This document shows positions 18,475 through 28,269 of a DNA stretch of 64,000 nucleotides, piece by piece. Origin of the DNA: Paracoccus aurantiacus. Its GTDB lineage: Bacteria; Pseudomonadota; Alphaproteobacteria; Rhodobacterales; Rhodobacteraceae. The stretch is from NCBI RefSeq assembly GCF_007993065.1, contig NZ_VOPL01000006.1, positions 1 to 64,000 on the forward strand, written 5' to 3'. Positions within the stretch are counted from its first letter, which is position 1; the number at the start of each line of letters is the position of its first letter. The notes beneath the pieces are model-generated. The model was not told the DNA's origin and did no database searches. It saw only the letters and a program-made list of their open reading frames with translations. A program made the translations under genes and the position numbers.

Positions 18475-19794
18475 ATGACCGAACAAAACCTTCAATCCCG
18501 CGTCGATGACCTGATCCGCCCCCAGCAGGTGCATCGCGATGTCTATACCAGCCCGGACGTCTATCAGTTGGAAATGAAGCATCTGTTCCCGAATTGCTGG
18601 GTCTATATCGGCCATGACAGCCAGACCCCGAACAAGGGCGACTACATCACCGCCCAGATCGGCGACCAGCCGCTGCTGATGGTGCGCCATACCGATAACG
18701 AAATTCACGTTCTGTATAACCGCTGCCCGCACAAGGGCACGAAGATCGTCATCGACAAGGCGGGCAATACCGGCAAATTCTTCCGCTGCCCCTATCACGC
18801 ATGGTCCTTCAAGACCGATGGCTGCCTTTTGGCGATCCCACTGAAGAAGGGATACGAGGGCACCGGGCTGGAGGAGACAGAGGCCGCAAAGGGTCTGGCC
18901 CATGTCGGCGAGATGCGGAACTATCGCGGCTTCGTCTTTGCCCGGTTGGCAAAGGAAGGCATCAGTTTCGAGGATTTCTTCGGCGATTCCCTGTCATCTC
19001 TGGACAATATGGTCGATCGCTCGCCCGAGGGGAAACTGACCGTCGCGGGCGCGCCGCTGCGCTATATGCACAAATGCAACTGGAAGATGCTGGTCGAAAA
19101 TCAGACCGATACCTGCCACCCGATGGTCGCCCACGAATCCAGCGCAGGAACGGCGGTGAAGATCTGGGAGGAGATGGAGAAGCCGGAAGGCACGCCCACG
19201 CCGCCCGCCATGCAGATCATTGCGCCCTTCATGTCGCCCTATGAGTTCTTTGAAAACATGGGCATCCGCACTTGGCCGAACGGGCATGGCCATACCGGCG
19301 TGCATCACTCGATCCATTCCGACTATTCGGACATTCCCGGCTATTACGACGCCATGATCGAGGCTTACGGCGAAGAACGGGCGCAGGAAATTCTGGGCGA
19401 GAACCGGCACAACACCGTCTATTTCCCCAATATCATGATCAAGGGGCCGATCCAGCAGCTGCGGAATTTCATTCCGCTGGGTCCCGACAAGACGCTGGTG
19501 GAAAGCTGGATCTTCGCGCTGGATGGCGCGCCTTCCGAACTGACCGCCCGCACGGCGATGTATAACCGGATGATCAACGCCCCAACCTCGATGGTGGGGC
19601 ATGACGATCTGGAAATGTACGAACGCGCGCAGGAAGGGCTGATGTCGGACGGGCTGGAATTTGTGAACATCCAGCGGCTGTACGAAGACGGCGAGGATTT
19701 CACCGAAACGGCCGAGCTGAACGGCACCACCGAACGCCAGATGCGCAACCAGTTCGACGCATGGAAACGCTTCATGCTGGGGGGTGCGGCATGA
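18475..19794 (+). CDS. aromatic-ring-hydroxylating dioxygenase, alpha (Rieske) subunit
   Basis: 439 residues. The Rieske centre is C84-P-H86 and C105-P-Y-H108 (CxH-x18-CxxH). The mononuclear iron site is D212, H215 and H220 within ENQTDTCHPMVAH, with a third acidic ligand expected further on. Presence of a separate beta subunit and an SDR resembles benzoate/anthranilate-type dioxygenases that form cis-diols, but the substrate cannot be read from the sequence. It is coupled by ATGA overlap to the beta gene. Confidence 0.93.
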   Translation: MTEQNLQSRVDDLIRPQQVHRDVYTSPDVYQLEMKHLFPNCWVYIGHDSQTPNKGDYITAQIGDQPLLMVRHTDNEIHVLYNRCPHKGTKIVIDKAGNTGKFFRCPYHAWSFKTDGCLLAIPLKKGYEGTGLEETEAAKGLAHVGEMRNYRGFVFARLAKEGISFEDFFGDSLSSLDNMVDRSPEGKLTVAGAPLRYMHKCNWKMLVENQTDTCHPMVAHESSAGTAVKIWEEMEKPEGTPTPPAMQIIAPFMSPYEFFENMGIRTWPNGHGHTGVHHSIHSDYSDIPGYYDAMIEAYGEERAQEILGENRHNTVYFPNIMIKGPIQQLRNFIPLGPDKTLVESWIFALDGAPSELTARTAMYNRMINAPTSMVGHDDLEMYERAQEGLMSDGLEFVNIQRLYEDGEDFTETAELNGTTERQMRNQFDAWKRFMLGGAA

Positions 19795-20258
19795 ACCGCG
19801 AGGAGGTCACCGATTTCATCTATGACGAGGCATGGATGCTGGACGAGGGCCAGTTTCACGAATGGCTGGACCTGTGGCTGCCCGACGCGGTCTATTGGAT
19901 GCCGCTGAACTGGAACCAGCAGGACCCGATCAATGAAACCTCGCTGCTGTATGAAGACAACTTCATGCTGCGCCTGCGGATCGAACGGCTGGCCGGCGCG
20001 CGCACATTCAGCCAGAAGCCGAAAAGCCGCTGCCATCATGTGCTGAACCGCCCCCGCATTCTGGAACTGACTGAACACAGCGCCAAGGCGGTGACGAAAA
20101 TGCACTATGTCGAGACGCGGCTGGACGAACAGCAGATGCTGGCGCTGACGGTGACCCATGACCTGAAAGCCACACCGGACGGCATCCGCATCGCCGGCAA
20201 GCGCGTCGATATCCTGAATTGCGACGCCGCATTCGGCAATATTCAGTTGCTGCCATGA
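19791..20258 (+). CDS. aromatic-ring-hydroxylating dioxygenase, beta subunit
   Basis: 155 residues of the SnoaL-like/ring-hydroxylating beta fold (VTDFIYDEAWMLDEGQFHEWLDLW, then SKSRCHHVLNRPRI-type strand and a late NCDAAFGNIQLLP). It starts inside the alpha stop codon (ATGA) and ends with an ATGA overlap into the SDR gene. Structural partner of alpha in the hexameric oxygenase. Confidence 0.9.
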   Translation: MNREEVTDFIYDEAWMLDEGQFHEWLDLWLPDAVYWMPLNWNQQDPINETSLLYEDNFMLRLRIERLAGARTFSQKPKSRCHHVLNRPRILELTEHSAKAVTKMHYVETRLDEQQMLALTVTHDLKATPDGIRIAGKRVDILNCDAAFGNIQLLP

Positions 20259-20974
20259 CCGAATACACAGCCGTCATTACGGGCGGAAACAAGGGCATCG
20301 GTGCCGATCTGGCGGCAGCGATGGTGGCGAAGGGCTGGCATGTCGTCTCATTGGCGCGGCATACGGGCGAGGCGGCTGAAGTCGAACATATCATCTGCGA
20401 CCTGTCCGATCCGGTCGCCGTGGCGCAAGCCGGCGCGGACATCGCCGCACGCCATCAGGTGACTCATTTCGTGCAGAACGCCGGGATCATCCTGCCGAAC
20501 CTGATCGAGGACGCCCGACCCGAGGATATGCTGGCGCTGACCCAGCTTCACCTTGGCGCGGCGCTGTCCCTGACGCAGGCATTTCTGCCCGCGATGAAGG
20601 CGCGCGGCTTTGGGCGAATCCTGTTCAACGCCTCACGCGCGGCACTTGGGGCGAAGACCCGCACTGCCTATTCGGCATCAAAGGCCGGGATGATCGGCAT
20701 GGCGCGGACATGGGCGCTGGAGCTGGCCGAACATGGCATCACCGTCAACGTGGTGGCCCCCGGCCCGATCCTGACCGACAATTTCTGGGGCATCGTGTCC
20801 AAGGGCAGCGATCAGGAAAGCGACCTTGCCCGCCGTATCCCGGTTGGACGGCTGGGCACGGTCGATGATGTGACCCGCGCCTTCATGTTTCTGGCCGATC
20901 CCGATGCGGGCTTCATCACCGGGCAGACGCTGTTTGTCTGCGGCGGTGCAAGTATCGGCACCGTCCCGATCTGA
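20255..20974 (+). CDS. SDR dehydrogenase, probably cis-diol or downstream alcohol dehydrogenase
   Basis: 239 residues with the classical SDR set: GGNKGIGADLAAAM cofactor loop, QNAG, catalytic YSASKAG (Y-x3-K), and PGPILTDNFW after the active site. Last gene of the Rieske operon, so it most likely rearomatises the dihydrodiol made by the dioxygenase, as BenD does for benzoate. That role is inferred from context. Confidence 0.88.
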   Translation: MTEYTAVITGGNKGIGADLAAAMVAKGWHVVSLARHTGEAAEVEHIICDLSDPVAVAQAGADIAARHQVTHFVQNAGIILPNLIEDARPEDMLALTQLHLGAALSLTQAFLPAMKARGFGRILFNASRAALGAKTRTAYSASKAGMIGMARTWALELAEHGITVNVVAPGPILTDNFWGIVSKGSDQESDLARRIPVGRLGTVDDVTRAFMFLADPDAGFITGQTLFVCGGASIGTVPI

Positions 20975-21060
20975 GCGGGTTGAATCTTCGCGCTCGAAAT
21001 ATTTATGGTTAAGATACTGCCTGTATGTTCGCGCAATCCGATATGTTGAGAAGTTCTTTC

Positions 21061-21570
21061 ATGACCGACGCTGCCGCTGTTTCCCCTGAGTCCGCCGACG
21101 ATGCGGCAACCCGTCGGCTTCGGCTGTGGATCAGGATGCTTGGCGTCACCCGCCAGGTCGAGAACGAATTGCGAGAGTTCCTGCGGGTCGAACACGACAC
21201 CACACTGCCGCGCTTCGACGTGATGGCCGCGCTGCACCGCTGGCGCGACGGGCTGACGATGACCGAGCTTTCGCGGACCCTGCTGATATCGAATGGGAAC
21301 GCCACGACTGTCGTGAACAGGCTGGTGAAAGACGGACTCGTCACGCGCATACATTCCGAGGAGGACCGGCGGCGCATTACCGTCAGGCTCACCCTCGAGG
21401 GGCTGGAGATGTTCGAGGCCGCGGCAGTCGAGCACCGGGAGCATGTTGACCGGCTTTTCGGCGGCCTGGACAGCCATGACCTCGATATGATGCGCGATCT
21501 GCTGCGCCGGCTTCGCGCCGGGCTTTCGGCGAACGACGCAGCCATGCCGCCCGACGATCCGCAGAGCTGA
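21061..21570 (+). CDS. MarR-family transcriptional regulator, aromatic operon
   Basis: About 169 residues: MarR winged helix with RFDVMAALHRWRDGLTMTELSRT, recognition helix NATTVVNRLVKDGLV and wing RIHSEEDRRRITVRLT, flanked by dimerisation helices. The length of the N-terminus is uncertain: an ATG at 21025 adds 12 residues, but GAGAAG precedes the ATG at 21061. It lies 86 bases after the SDR gene in the same direction. An imperfect copy of the box seen before dctP and the reductase gene (TGAATCTTCG, 20981-20990) lies in front. Confidence 0.85.
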   Translation: MTDAAAVSPESADDAATRRLRLWIRMLGVTRQVENELREFLRVEHDTTLPRFDVMAALHRWRDGLTMTELSRTLLISNGNATTVVNRLVKDGLVTRIHSEEDRRRITVRLTLEGLEMFEAAAVEHREHVDRLFGGLDSHDLDMMRDLLRRLRAGLSANDAAMPPDDPQS

Positions 21571-21880
21571 CGCGACCGACAGGCCGGTCCTTTAACCAAT
21601 CAACGAAGGTTTAGTCGCAACCGCCCGCTTCACGAAAGCGGGCGGTTTGTCGCTGTGTCCCCCGGCGCGTGAACTGCAACATATTCGACAAAATACAACT
21701 GCAGATAGTTTTAACTACCCATAATTAAACATACCGATCTGTTTGGCTGATATTCGCTAACGCTGCACTGCAGCGCTTTACAGGGGAACCAACCGGCGTT
21801 AACGAACCTTAACGGGTGGAGCTGCCCGGAAGTAACGAGCTGTGTGGCAGAGTAACACACGAAACTGATGGTGAATCTGA
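21571..21880. other. intergenic region between marR and exoY
   Basis: 310 bases without a gene. It holds a strong terminator (21619-21647) and then an A/T-rich stretch (about 21690-21740) unlike the flanking DNA, a likely place for the exoY promoter and its control sites; I could not define a convincing -35/-10 pair. Confidence 0.6.
21619..21647 (+). terminator. intrinsic terminator after the marR gene
   Basis: Perfect 12-bp stem (AACCGCCCGCTT / AAGCGGGCGGTT) with a 5-base loop, followed by TTTGTCGC. It closes the Rieske-marR run. Confidence 0.85.
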
Positions 21881-22576
21881 ATGATTACGTCGGAAAATCA
21901 ATACCTTACCCATCCTGCGGGTAACACGCGTAACCTTTCCCGCCGGCAGCAGCCGGACGACGGGCTATACCGGAATGGCGGCAAAAGGTTACTGGATATC
22001 GCTGCGAGTGCATTCGCTCTCGTAATTTTGACCCCGCTTCTGGTTGTGGTCGCGTCGATAATTTATCTCTATGATCGCGGTAAGCCGATTTTCGTCCACA
22101 AACGTGTGGGCCAAGACGGCAACAGCTTCGGCTGCCTCAAGCTGCGCTCGATGGAGATGAACGCGGAAGAGCGTCTTAACGACCTGCTCGCCGCGTCGCC
22201 TGAAGCACGTGCGGAATGGGAAGAAAGCCAGAAACTGGACAACGATCCACGCATCACGCGCGTCGGTAATTTCCTGCGCAAAACCAGCCTGGACGAGCTG
22301 CCTCAGCTTCTGAACGTGCTGCGTGGCGAGATGAGCCTTGTCGGACCGCGCCCCATCGTTCAGGACGAACTGGCACGCTACGGCGAGCACGCCACGTCGT
22401 ATCTGAGCCTTCGCCCCGGCCTGACCGGCCCGTGGCAGACCACTGGTCGCAACGATGTCAGCTATGACGAACGGGTGCAGATGGACGTGGCTTACGCACG
22501 CGAGATCACCCTGATGGAAGACCTGCGCATCATGGTGATGACGGTTGTTACGATGCTTCGCCGGACGGGGAAGTAA
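21881..22576 (+). CDS. exoY: ExoY-like undecaprenyl-phosphate sugar-1-phosphate transferase
   Basis: 231 residues: KRLLDIAASAFALVILTPLLVV membrane helix at about 35-60, then the cytosolic catalytic part with CLKLRSMEMNAEERL, the ExoY-type insert with EARAEWEESQKLDNDPRIT, the signature TSLDELPQLLNVLRGEMSLV, GPRP, and RPGLTGPWQTTGRNDVSY. This starts an exopolysaccharide repeat unit on undecaprenyl phosphate (galactose-1-P in Sinorhizobium ExoY; the sugar here is inferred). It is transcribed toward, and its 3' end overlaps by 29 bases, the convergent polymerase gene. Confidence 0.92.
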   Translation: MITSENQYLTHPAGNTRNLSRRQQPDDGLYRNGGKRLLDIAASAFALVILTPLLVVVASIIYLYDRGKPIFVHKRVGQDGNSFGCLKLRSMEMNAEERLNDLLAASPEARAEWEESQKLDNDPRITRVGNFLRKTSLDELPQLLNVLRGEMSLVGPRPIVQDELARYGEHATSYLSLRPGLTGPWQTTGRNDVSYDERVQMDVAYAREITLMEDLRIMVMTVVTMLRRTGK

Positions 22577-23942
22577 TCCGGTGATGCCCAGAAGATCGGG
22601 GCGGGCGCGGTAGCGCCAGCCCCACTCCAAGCGCGATCCAGCCGCCGAAGAACCGGAAGCTGTCGATGCTTACCCCCAACAACATCCAGCCGATCAGGGT
22701 CATGGCCACCGCAAGGTGCATCCTGCCCAGATACGTTGCGCCATCTGCCATGAACAGAGAGCGCAGCAGCGTCGGCACGATCGCCAGCATCCAGAACAGA
22801 TAGCCAAGCAGTCCGACTTCGGCCAGCAGGCGCACATGCAGCGAATAGACCGGCGGCCAGCCGAGCTCGATATCCGCCTCGGTTACGTAGCTGCGCACCT
22901 CCCAGCTTCGCATGTCGTCCATCTTGATATAGTTGGGGTAATTGAACCCGTACTGACCGAAGCCGATTCCGAAGACCGGGCGGTCGTGGAACATCGCCAT
23001 GCCCGCGCGCACCGCGGCAAGGCGCGTCACATTGGACATGTTTTCATCGCCGCCAGACGGGTCGATCAGGCCTTCCGAGCTGCCATACTCGATCATGTTC
23101 GAGACTTTCAGCACCACGTTCTCACGCACGCCGGGTGTCGCGAATACCGCTAAAGCCAGAACAAAACATGCCGTCACGCAATGCAGCAGCAGATCCTTAC
23201 GGCGACGCATGAAGGCCAGCATCAGGATCATGAACTGCAAACCGATCACCAGCATCGCCGTGCGCGATTGGGCAAGGAACATCGACACGACGACGATGCC
23301 CGCATAGATGAACAGCTTCTTTCCGGTGGCGCGGGTCATCGCGAACGGGAAGATAAAGCTCATCATCACAGCGGCCCAGGACGCCTCGAAGGCAGTCATG
23401 CGCATGCGGATCGGATAGAAGTCGTTTACCTCGGCATGAACCAGCAGCGAGAGCCCGCCGTAAAACTGCGACAGGCCGGGGATTCCATACCAGGATGTGA
23501 CCTCAAGCACGCCGACGGCGGCCATGGTCAGAAGCGCGATCTCTGCCCCGCGCGAGATGTCGCGAAGCTGGTCATAGCGCGAGAGGTTGTAGAACACCAT
23601 CACGACCATTGCGCCAAGGGCCACTGACATGCCTTGCGTGATGACCCTGCTCATCCCGCTGCGACCCTTGAAATGCGCGGTCGAAACCTCGCCATAGTTG
23701 ATAGCGACGCTGATGACGATGGTCGCAATGAAGGCCAGAAAGATTATCGTGAAGCCGGTCGGCAGGGCGATCTGCCCTGGCCGGCGCAGGAAAAGCAGGA
23801 AGGCGACCGGGAACAGATAGCTGAATCCGTCCTTCGCCAGTTCGCCCAAAGGCAGAAGCGGCCTCAGGTCATTGAAGACCGTCGAAACGATCAGCAGAAT
23901 GACCATAAGACGGGGCAGCATCCGCCCCGCAGTCTGGGTCAT
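22548..23942 (-). CDS. O-antigen ligase/Wzy-like polysaccharide polymerase
   Basis: 464 residues with about ten to eleven hydrophobic helices and one long periplasmic loop (about 280-370) that contains GIGFGQYGFNYPNY, the type of motif found in Wzy/WaaL proteins. In an ExoY-Wzz-Wzx context it is most likely the repeat-unit polymerase (ExoQ role). It overlaps the upstream glycosyltransferase by four bases (ATGA). Confidence 0.82.
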   Translation of the reverse strand: MTQTAGRMLPRLMVILLIVSTVFNDLRPLLPLGELAKDGFSYLFPVAFLLFLRRPGQIALPTGFTIIFLAFIATIVISVAINYGEVSTAHFKGRSGMSRVITQGMSVALGAMVVMVFYNLSRYDQLRDISRGAEIALLTMAAVGVLEVTSWYGIPGLSQFYGGLSLLVHAEVNDFYPIRMRMTAFEASWAAVMMSFIFPFAMTRATGKKLFIYAGIVVVSMFLAQSRTAMLVIGLQFMILMLAFMRRRKDLLLHCVTACFVLALAVFATPGVRENVVLKVSNMIEYGSSEGLIDPSGGDENMSNVTRLAAVRAGMAMFHDRPVFGIGFGQYGFNYPNYIKMDDMRSWEVRSYVTEADIELGWPPVYSLHVRLLAEVGLLGYLFWMLAIVPTLLRSLFMADGATYLGRMHLAVAMTLIGWMLLGVSIDSFRFFGGWIALGVGLALPRPPRSSGHHRITSPSGEAS

Positions 23943-24772
23943 TTCCAGACCTTCTTCTTCACCGCAGTCATCCAGTCGAACGGAATCGCCATGAATGCCA
24001 GCGTCCGCGCGACACCCAGATAGGCATGCGGATCGGCCCAGCCGAAATAGGCACGCTGGACGCCAAGCCGTGACACGAGGTTGCGTTTGCGCTTCGCGGC
24101 CGTGGTGCCGGTTTCGCTGACGATATACTGGGTCAGCACCTCGGGAAGGTTCGCGATCCGGTGCTTGCGGGCCATGCGGACGAACAGATCATAATCCTCT
24201 GCGGTTCTGAAGCTGTCGGAATAGACGCCGATATCCTTCAGCGCAGCGCTGCGAATCATTATGGTCGGATGCAGCATGGCCGGGACATATCGCTGCCTGC
24301 GCTTCATCGCTTGAAAGTCGGTGGGGAAACGCAAAGTGAACAGGTATTCGCCATCATCGTTTACACAACGCGCCCAGGTGCCCAGAATCCCGACATCGGG
24401 GTTCTCCTCCATGAAGGCCAACTGCTTCTCGAACCGGCCCTCAAGCGGAATATCGCCACAATCCAGACGCGAAATGTAGCGATAGCCGGCTTCGAAGATC
24501 GCCTCGATACCCGCATTAAGTGCGTGCTCGATGCCACGATTTCGATCCAGCCGCAGAAGTTTCAACCTGTGGTTGCCAACCTGCTCGGGCGCGGTGATGA
24601 CTTCCGGAGAGCCGTCATCGACCACGACGATGTCGAAGGGGAAGGTTTCTGCTTCCAGAATGCGAAGCGTCTCAGTCAGGCCCTGCTGATCGCGAAAGAC
24701 CGGGATCAGCACGCAGATATCGGGCCGCGCGGCGCCGGTATCGGCCGGGAGTGGCGCAGTATCGTCCATCAT
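23939..24772 (-). CDS. glycosyltransferase family 2
   Basis: 277 residues with GT-A fold markers: CVLIPVFRDQQGLTETLRIL, VVVDDGSPEV, RNRGIEHALNAGI and a DXD-like RLDCGD. It adds a sugar to the lipid-linked repeat unit at the cytosolic membrane face. It overlaps both neighbours by four bases, so wzz-GT-wzy form a tight operon. Confidence 0.87.
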   Translation of the reverse strand: MMDDTAPLPADTGAARPDICVLIPVFRDQQGLTETLRILEAETFPFDIVVVDDGSPEVITAPEQVGNHRLKLLRLDRNRGIEHALNAGIEAIFEAGYRYISRLDCGDIPLEGRFEKQLAFMEENPDVGILGTWARCVNDDGEYLFTLRFPTDFQAMKRRQRYVPAMLHPTIMIRSAALKDIGVYSDSFRTAEDYDLFVRMARKHRIANLPEVLTQYIVSETGTTAAKRKRNLVSRLGVQRAYFGWADPHAYLGVARTLAFMAIPFDWMTAVKKKVWK

Positions 24773-25785
24773 GCCCCCGCCTCCTGCAGCCGACGCGCGT
24801 TCCGGTTGCGGCGCAGCCGATCGCGGATCAACCCGATTGACAGGCCCAGCAAAAAGCCCGTGAACACCCCGAGCACCAGAAGGATAGGCTTGATGTTGAA
24901 ACCGCTTGGCCGGGTGGGCACAACGGCGGGCGAGAATAGCTGAACCGCGATTTCGGGCTCGCCCATACGGCTCTGGATCTGGCGGTGTTCCAGAAGCAGC
25001 TCCTCATAGACGCGCGCGGTGGCATCAACCTCACGTTCCGCCTCGCGCTGGCGCGCATAGATCGAGGCGTTTTCCGCAATCGCTTCATCCTGCTGGTTAG
25101 ACGCCCAGACATCCGACCGCTGCCCCAGAAGACGAAGCTTCTCGCGCATCGTCTGGGCGGTGATTTCAGAGCTTTCCAGCCCATCGGTCAATTGCACGAT
25201 CTGACCGGAAAGATTGTCGAGCATCTGCGAATAGACCTCGTTGCGCATCTCCTCGCGGTAATCGAGATATCCGTGCGCGACCGCATTGGCCGCGCCTGCG
25301 GTCAATTCAGGCTGCTCCGCGCCATAACTCAACGAGATCACGAAGGAGCGACCGCTGTTATTGACCTCCAGATTCTGGCGAAGGGTGCGCAGCAATGACT
25401 GGTGCGTTTCCTCGTCCAGGCTGTCCAGATCGCCGACCGGCGTCGGCACATTCGCCGAAACGGCAAGCTGATCCAGAACCTCTGGCGACATCTTGCGCAG
25501 CGCATGTTCCAGAACGACCGGGGTATGAATGCTTTCGACGATGGTTGCCGTCGCGCTCGCCTCGCCGAACTGGTCGGGCGTCTGGTCATCGACCGTGATC
25601 AGGCCGGATCGTCCGGCGTCCGAGATAAGCTGCGCCGTCGCGGAATACCGGTCTGGCATCGTCCCCGCAACATAGTAGGCGCCAGCGCCTCCAAGAGCGG
25701 CAAGCAACAGAACAATCAGAAGATTGCGCCATAGAACGACGAAAATGTCCCAGAACGTGAATGAGTCAGGGGCTGCGCGCATCAT
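24769..25785 (-). CDS. Wzz-type chain-length determinant / polysaccharide co-polymerase
   Basis: 338 residues with the Wzz layout: N-terminal helix (LLIVLLLAALGGAGAYYVAG), a large periplasmic coiled-coil part (about 50-290, Glu/Arg/Gln rich), and a C-terminal helix (IKPILLVLGVFTGFLLGLSIGL) preceded by VVPTRPSGFN, the Pro-rich motif of the family. There is no tyrosine kinase domain, so it is a short PCP-type protein. First gene of the leftward run wzz-GT-wzy. Confidence 0.88.
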   Translation of the reverse strand: MMRAAPDSFTFWDIFVVLWRNLLIVLLLAALGGAGAYYVAGTMPDRYSATAQLISDAGRSGLITVDDQTPDQFGEASATATIVESIHTPVVLEHALRKMSPEVLDQLAVSANVPTPVGDLDSLDEETHQSLLRTLRQNLEVNNSGRSFVISLSYGAEQPELTAGAANAVAHGYLDYREEMRNEVYSQMLDNLSGQIVQLTDGLESSEITAQTMREKLRLLGQRSDVWASNQQDEAIAENASIYARQREAEREVDATARVYEELLLEHRQIQSRMGEPEIAVQLFSPAVVPTRPSGFNIKPILLVLGVFTGFLLGLSIGLIRDRLRRNRNARRLQEAGA

Positions 25786-26069
25786 CTGCCTTTCCGAGGG
25801 GGTGACACGTTACCAGTCACGTGGCCATCAAGCGCAGAGCCCGCAGGACAGCGATGCCGGATCGTCAAACACAAATCTTTCTGGCCCAAACCAGTCACCT
25901 TTCAACACCAACAGCGTCCGCGCGGTCAGGCGCTGACGCAATTCTCTTAACCCGATCCATGCCCGAGGTCGAGAAAGCGAAAACCGTTAAACTTCACGAA
26001 ACGCGGCGTTTCGGCAGCTTTAAGCGGATTTTCGTCTGCTCTTTGTCCCTTTTCGTGCAGTTTTCGGCG

Positions 26070-27098
26070 TCAGGTCGGCTGCGCGGCCCCGCTTTCACGG
26101 GCCGATTCCGCCAGCGCAACGGCTTCACGGTCAAGGCGGTTCCAGCGGTCAAGGATATCGCTTCCCTCGCGGGGCGCATCGGCGTCGCCCGAAGCCTTGC
26201 GATACCCTCGCCTGAGCAGCGCATAGCCACGTTCGCCAAGCAGCATGCTGATCCCGCGGCGCACGGTTTCGCGCGGGGCCACCGGCGGCGAAAGCGTGCG
26301 CATCAGCGCCACGAACGCCTCGCGCCGCCTGCCGGCATCCGCCAGCCGCCACACCCGGTCCTGCAGATAGTAACCACTTTTTGCGGCACCCGACCAATCG
26401 TGGTTTTCGCGGCGGAACCAGTCATAGGACAGGTCAATCGTTTCGTGCCCGGTGGTCAGGCGGTCCTTGCGCGGCGTCTCTTCTTTCGCGAGGGCCGGTT
26501 CGGGCGAGATGACGAAACCGATGCCACCACGATCAAGGCGCATCGCAAGGTCCGTATCCTGATTGACGCGCAGGCTTTCGTCGAACGGATATTCGCGCGC
26601 GATTTCGGCGGGCATCGTCAGCATCGAGGTTTGTATTCTGCCGCCATCGCGATAGACATACTCGACCAGCGACGAACCTTCCGGCCATTCGGGCTGAACC
26701 GACGGCCGTATCTCTCCATCGACATGAAGAACTGCGCCGCTGACCAGCACCTTCCGCGCATTTGCCGGGTCGGCATAGAAGGTCTTGATCCGGTCATACC
26801 GCCCCGGAAGCCAAAGATCGTCTGAATCCAGAAAGCTGATATGGCTGCCCCGCGCCTCAGCCGCGCCGCGATTTCGCGCGGCCGAGCCGCGCAGATGCCG
26901 GTCCTGACGAAGAACGCGCACCCCCATCGATTCAAGCAACGCGTATTCAGCCGAAAGATCTGTGTCGGAACAGTCATCGACGACGATGATCTCGATCTCG
27001 TCCCCTGTCTGGTCCCGAAGCGACAGGACGGCCCGCAACAGCGATTCGGCGCGGTTGCGGTTTGGGATCACGACCGAAAGCAGAAATGTATCATCCAT
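26070..27098 (-). CDS. glycosyltransferase family 2
   Basis: 342 residues. GT-A markers: LLSVVIPNRNRAESLLRAVLSL, IIVVDDCSDTDLSAE, NRGAAEARGSHISFLDSDDLW (DXD-type DSDD). Clearly related to the divergent neighbour at 27319, which shares the NRGxAEARG and FLDSDD segments, so the two probably arose by duplication. Single gene, 284 bases from the wzz run. Confidence 0.87.
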   Translation of the reverse strand: MDDTFLLSVVIPNRNRAESLLRAVLSLRDQTGDEIEIIVVDDCSDTDLSAEYALLESMGVRVLRQDRHLRGSAARNRGAAEARGSHISFLDSDDLWLPGRYDRIKTFYADPANARKVLVSGAVLHVDGEIRPSVQPEWPEGSSLVEYVYRDGGRIQTSMLTMPAEIAREYPFDESLRVNQDTDLAMRLDRGGIGFVISPEPALAKEETPRKDRLTTGHETIDLSYDWFRRENHDWSGAAKSGYYLQDRVWRLADAGRRREAFVALMRTLSPPVAPRETVRRGISMLLGERGYALLRRGYRKASGDADAPREGSDILDRWNRLDREAVALAESARESGAAQPT

Positions 27099-27318
27099 GA
27101 ATTTGTCCCGGCTGATAGAACTGGATACGAACCCGCTTCCCCTGCCCGAGTTCCATCAAGGTCGCAAGCCCGGCGGGGCGCAAACCCGCCGTCTGGCGGC
27201 GTTTCGCCGGAATCGTCTTGCAGCGCGGGCTGCAAAATCTAGGATGCGCCGACCTTCGCGACCCTGCTGGACAGACAGGGACCGCATTTCCCGAGTTGAC
27301 CTGTTCGATGGACGCCCG

Positions 27319-28269
27319 ATGACAGAAGCCCAGCAAAGCCACGACGTCGCAGCGAAGCGGCCCTATTTCTCGATCATCATACCGGCCTATAACCGCGCGG
27401 ACAAAATCGGACGTACGCTTCAATCCTGTCTGGCACAGACCGACCCGGATTTCGAAATCGTTGTGGTTGATGACGGATCAAAGGACGCCACGGCCGAGGC
27501 GGCAGAGGCTGTCGGGGACCCCCGCATTCGGGTCGTCCGGCAGGCAAATGCGGGCGCGTCGGCAGCGCGCAATCGGGGCGGGGCCGAAGCCCGCGGCGAT
27601 TATCTCGCGTTTCTGGATTCGGATGACGAATTCCTGCCCGACAAGCTTGCACGGGTCAGGGCGGCAATCATGGCAACGCCGGGCGGGGCGCCTGCGGTCT
27701 GGTATTCGCCGCTATACTTTCATCGCAGCGACGAAAACCGCATGGTCAAACCTGACCGTGCAATCGGCCCGAATGAGCCTGTTGGCGACTATCTTTTTGC
27801 CGCCGACGGGCTGATGCAGACCTCGACTCTGGTTGTGCCTCGCGGACTTTTCGCACAGGTCAGCTTCGACACCAGTCTGCGCTGCCTCGAAGACCTCGAC
27901 CTGTGCCTGCGGCTGGAAGAAGCAGGGGCAAAATTTCACATGCTGCCCGAACCACTGGTCATCTGGTATGACGAACAGGCAGAGGGGCGACTGTCCTACA
28001 CCACCCGCCCCGAGGAGGTGGCGGATTGGGCGCGGCAGCAGGCCCCGCGCTTGACGCCCAAAGCTGAAAGCGGCTTTCTCGCGCGTTTCCTCGTGCCAGA
28101 GATCGCCCGCGCGAAACCGCGCAAGGCCATGTCCATATTGCGGCGCGCCGTGGCAACCGGGGCGCTTTCGTCGAAACGCGCGGCGGCAATCCTGTTTCGC
28201 GGCCTGGCACCTGCAACCTATCGCCGTCTGCGCGATTCAATCGTGAAGGTGCGTCATGGCAGAAGCTGA
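27319..28269 (+). CDS. glycosyltransferase family 2
   Basis: 316 residues beginning MTEAQQSHDVAAKRP. GT-A fold with FSIIIPAYNRADKIGRTLQSCL, IVVVDDGSKDATAEA, NRGGAEARGDYLAFLDSDDE, and a C-terminal helical extension of about 100 residues. The frame runs open into the divergent gene upstream, so the start was set at the ATG at 27319, the first one that clears it. It overlaps the next gene by 14 bases. Confidence 0.86.
   Translation: MTEAQQSHDVAAKRPYFSIIIPAYNRADKIGRTLQSCLAQTDPDFEIVVVDDGSKDATAEAAEAVGDPRIRVVRQANAGASAARNRGGAEARGDYLAFLDSDDEFLPDKLARVRAAIMATPGGAPAVWYSPLYFHRSDENRMVKPDRAIGPNEPVGDYLFAADGLMQTSTLVVPRGLFAQVSFDTSLRCLEDLDLCLRLEEAGAKFHMLPEPLVIWYDEQAEGRLSYTTRPEEVADWARQQAPRLTPKAESGFLARFLVPEIARAKPRKAMSILRRAVATGALSSKRAAAILFRGLAPATYRRLRDSIVKVRHGRS

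Noticed and set aside
25997..26013. Inverted repeat CGAAACG...CGTTTCG after a glycosyltransferase gene
   Set aside because: Short stem and no T run on the side that would matter; a terminator is not supported.
27218..27235. TTGCAGC-4-GCTGCAA dyad between divergent glycosyltransferase genes
   Set aside because: Perfect but only 7 bp, no partner copy or known regulator nearby; could be chance in GC-rich DNA.
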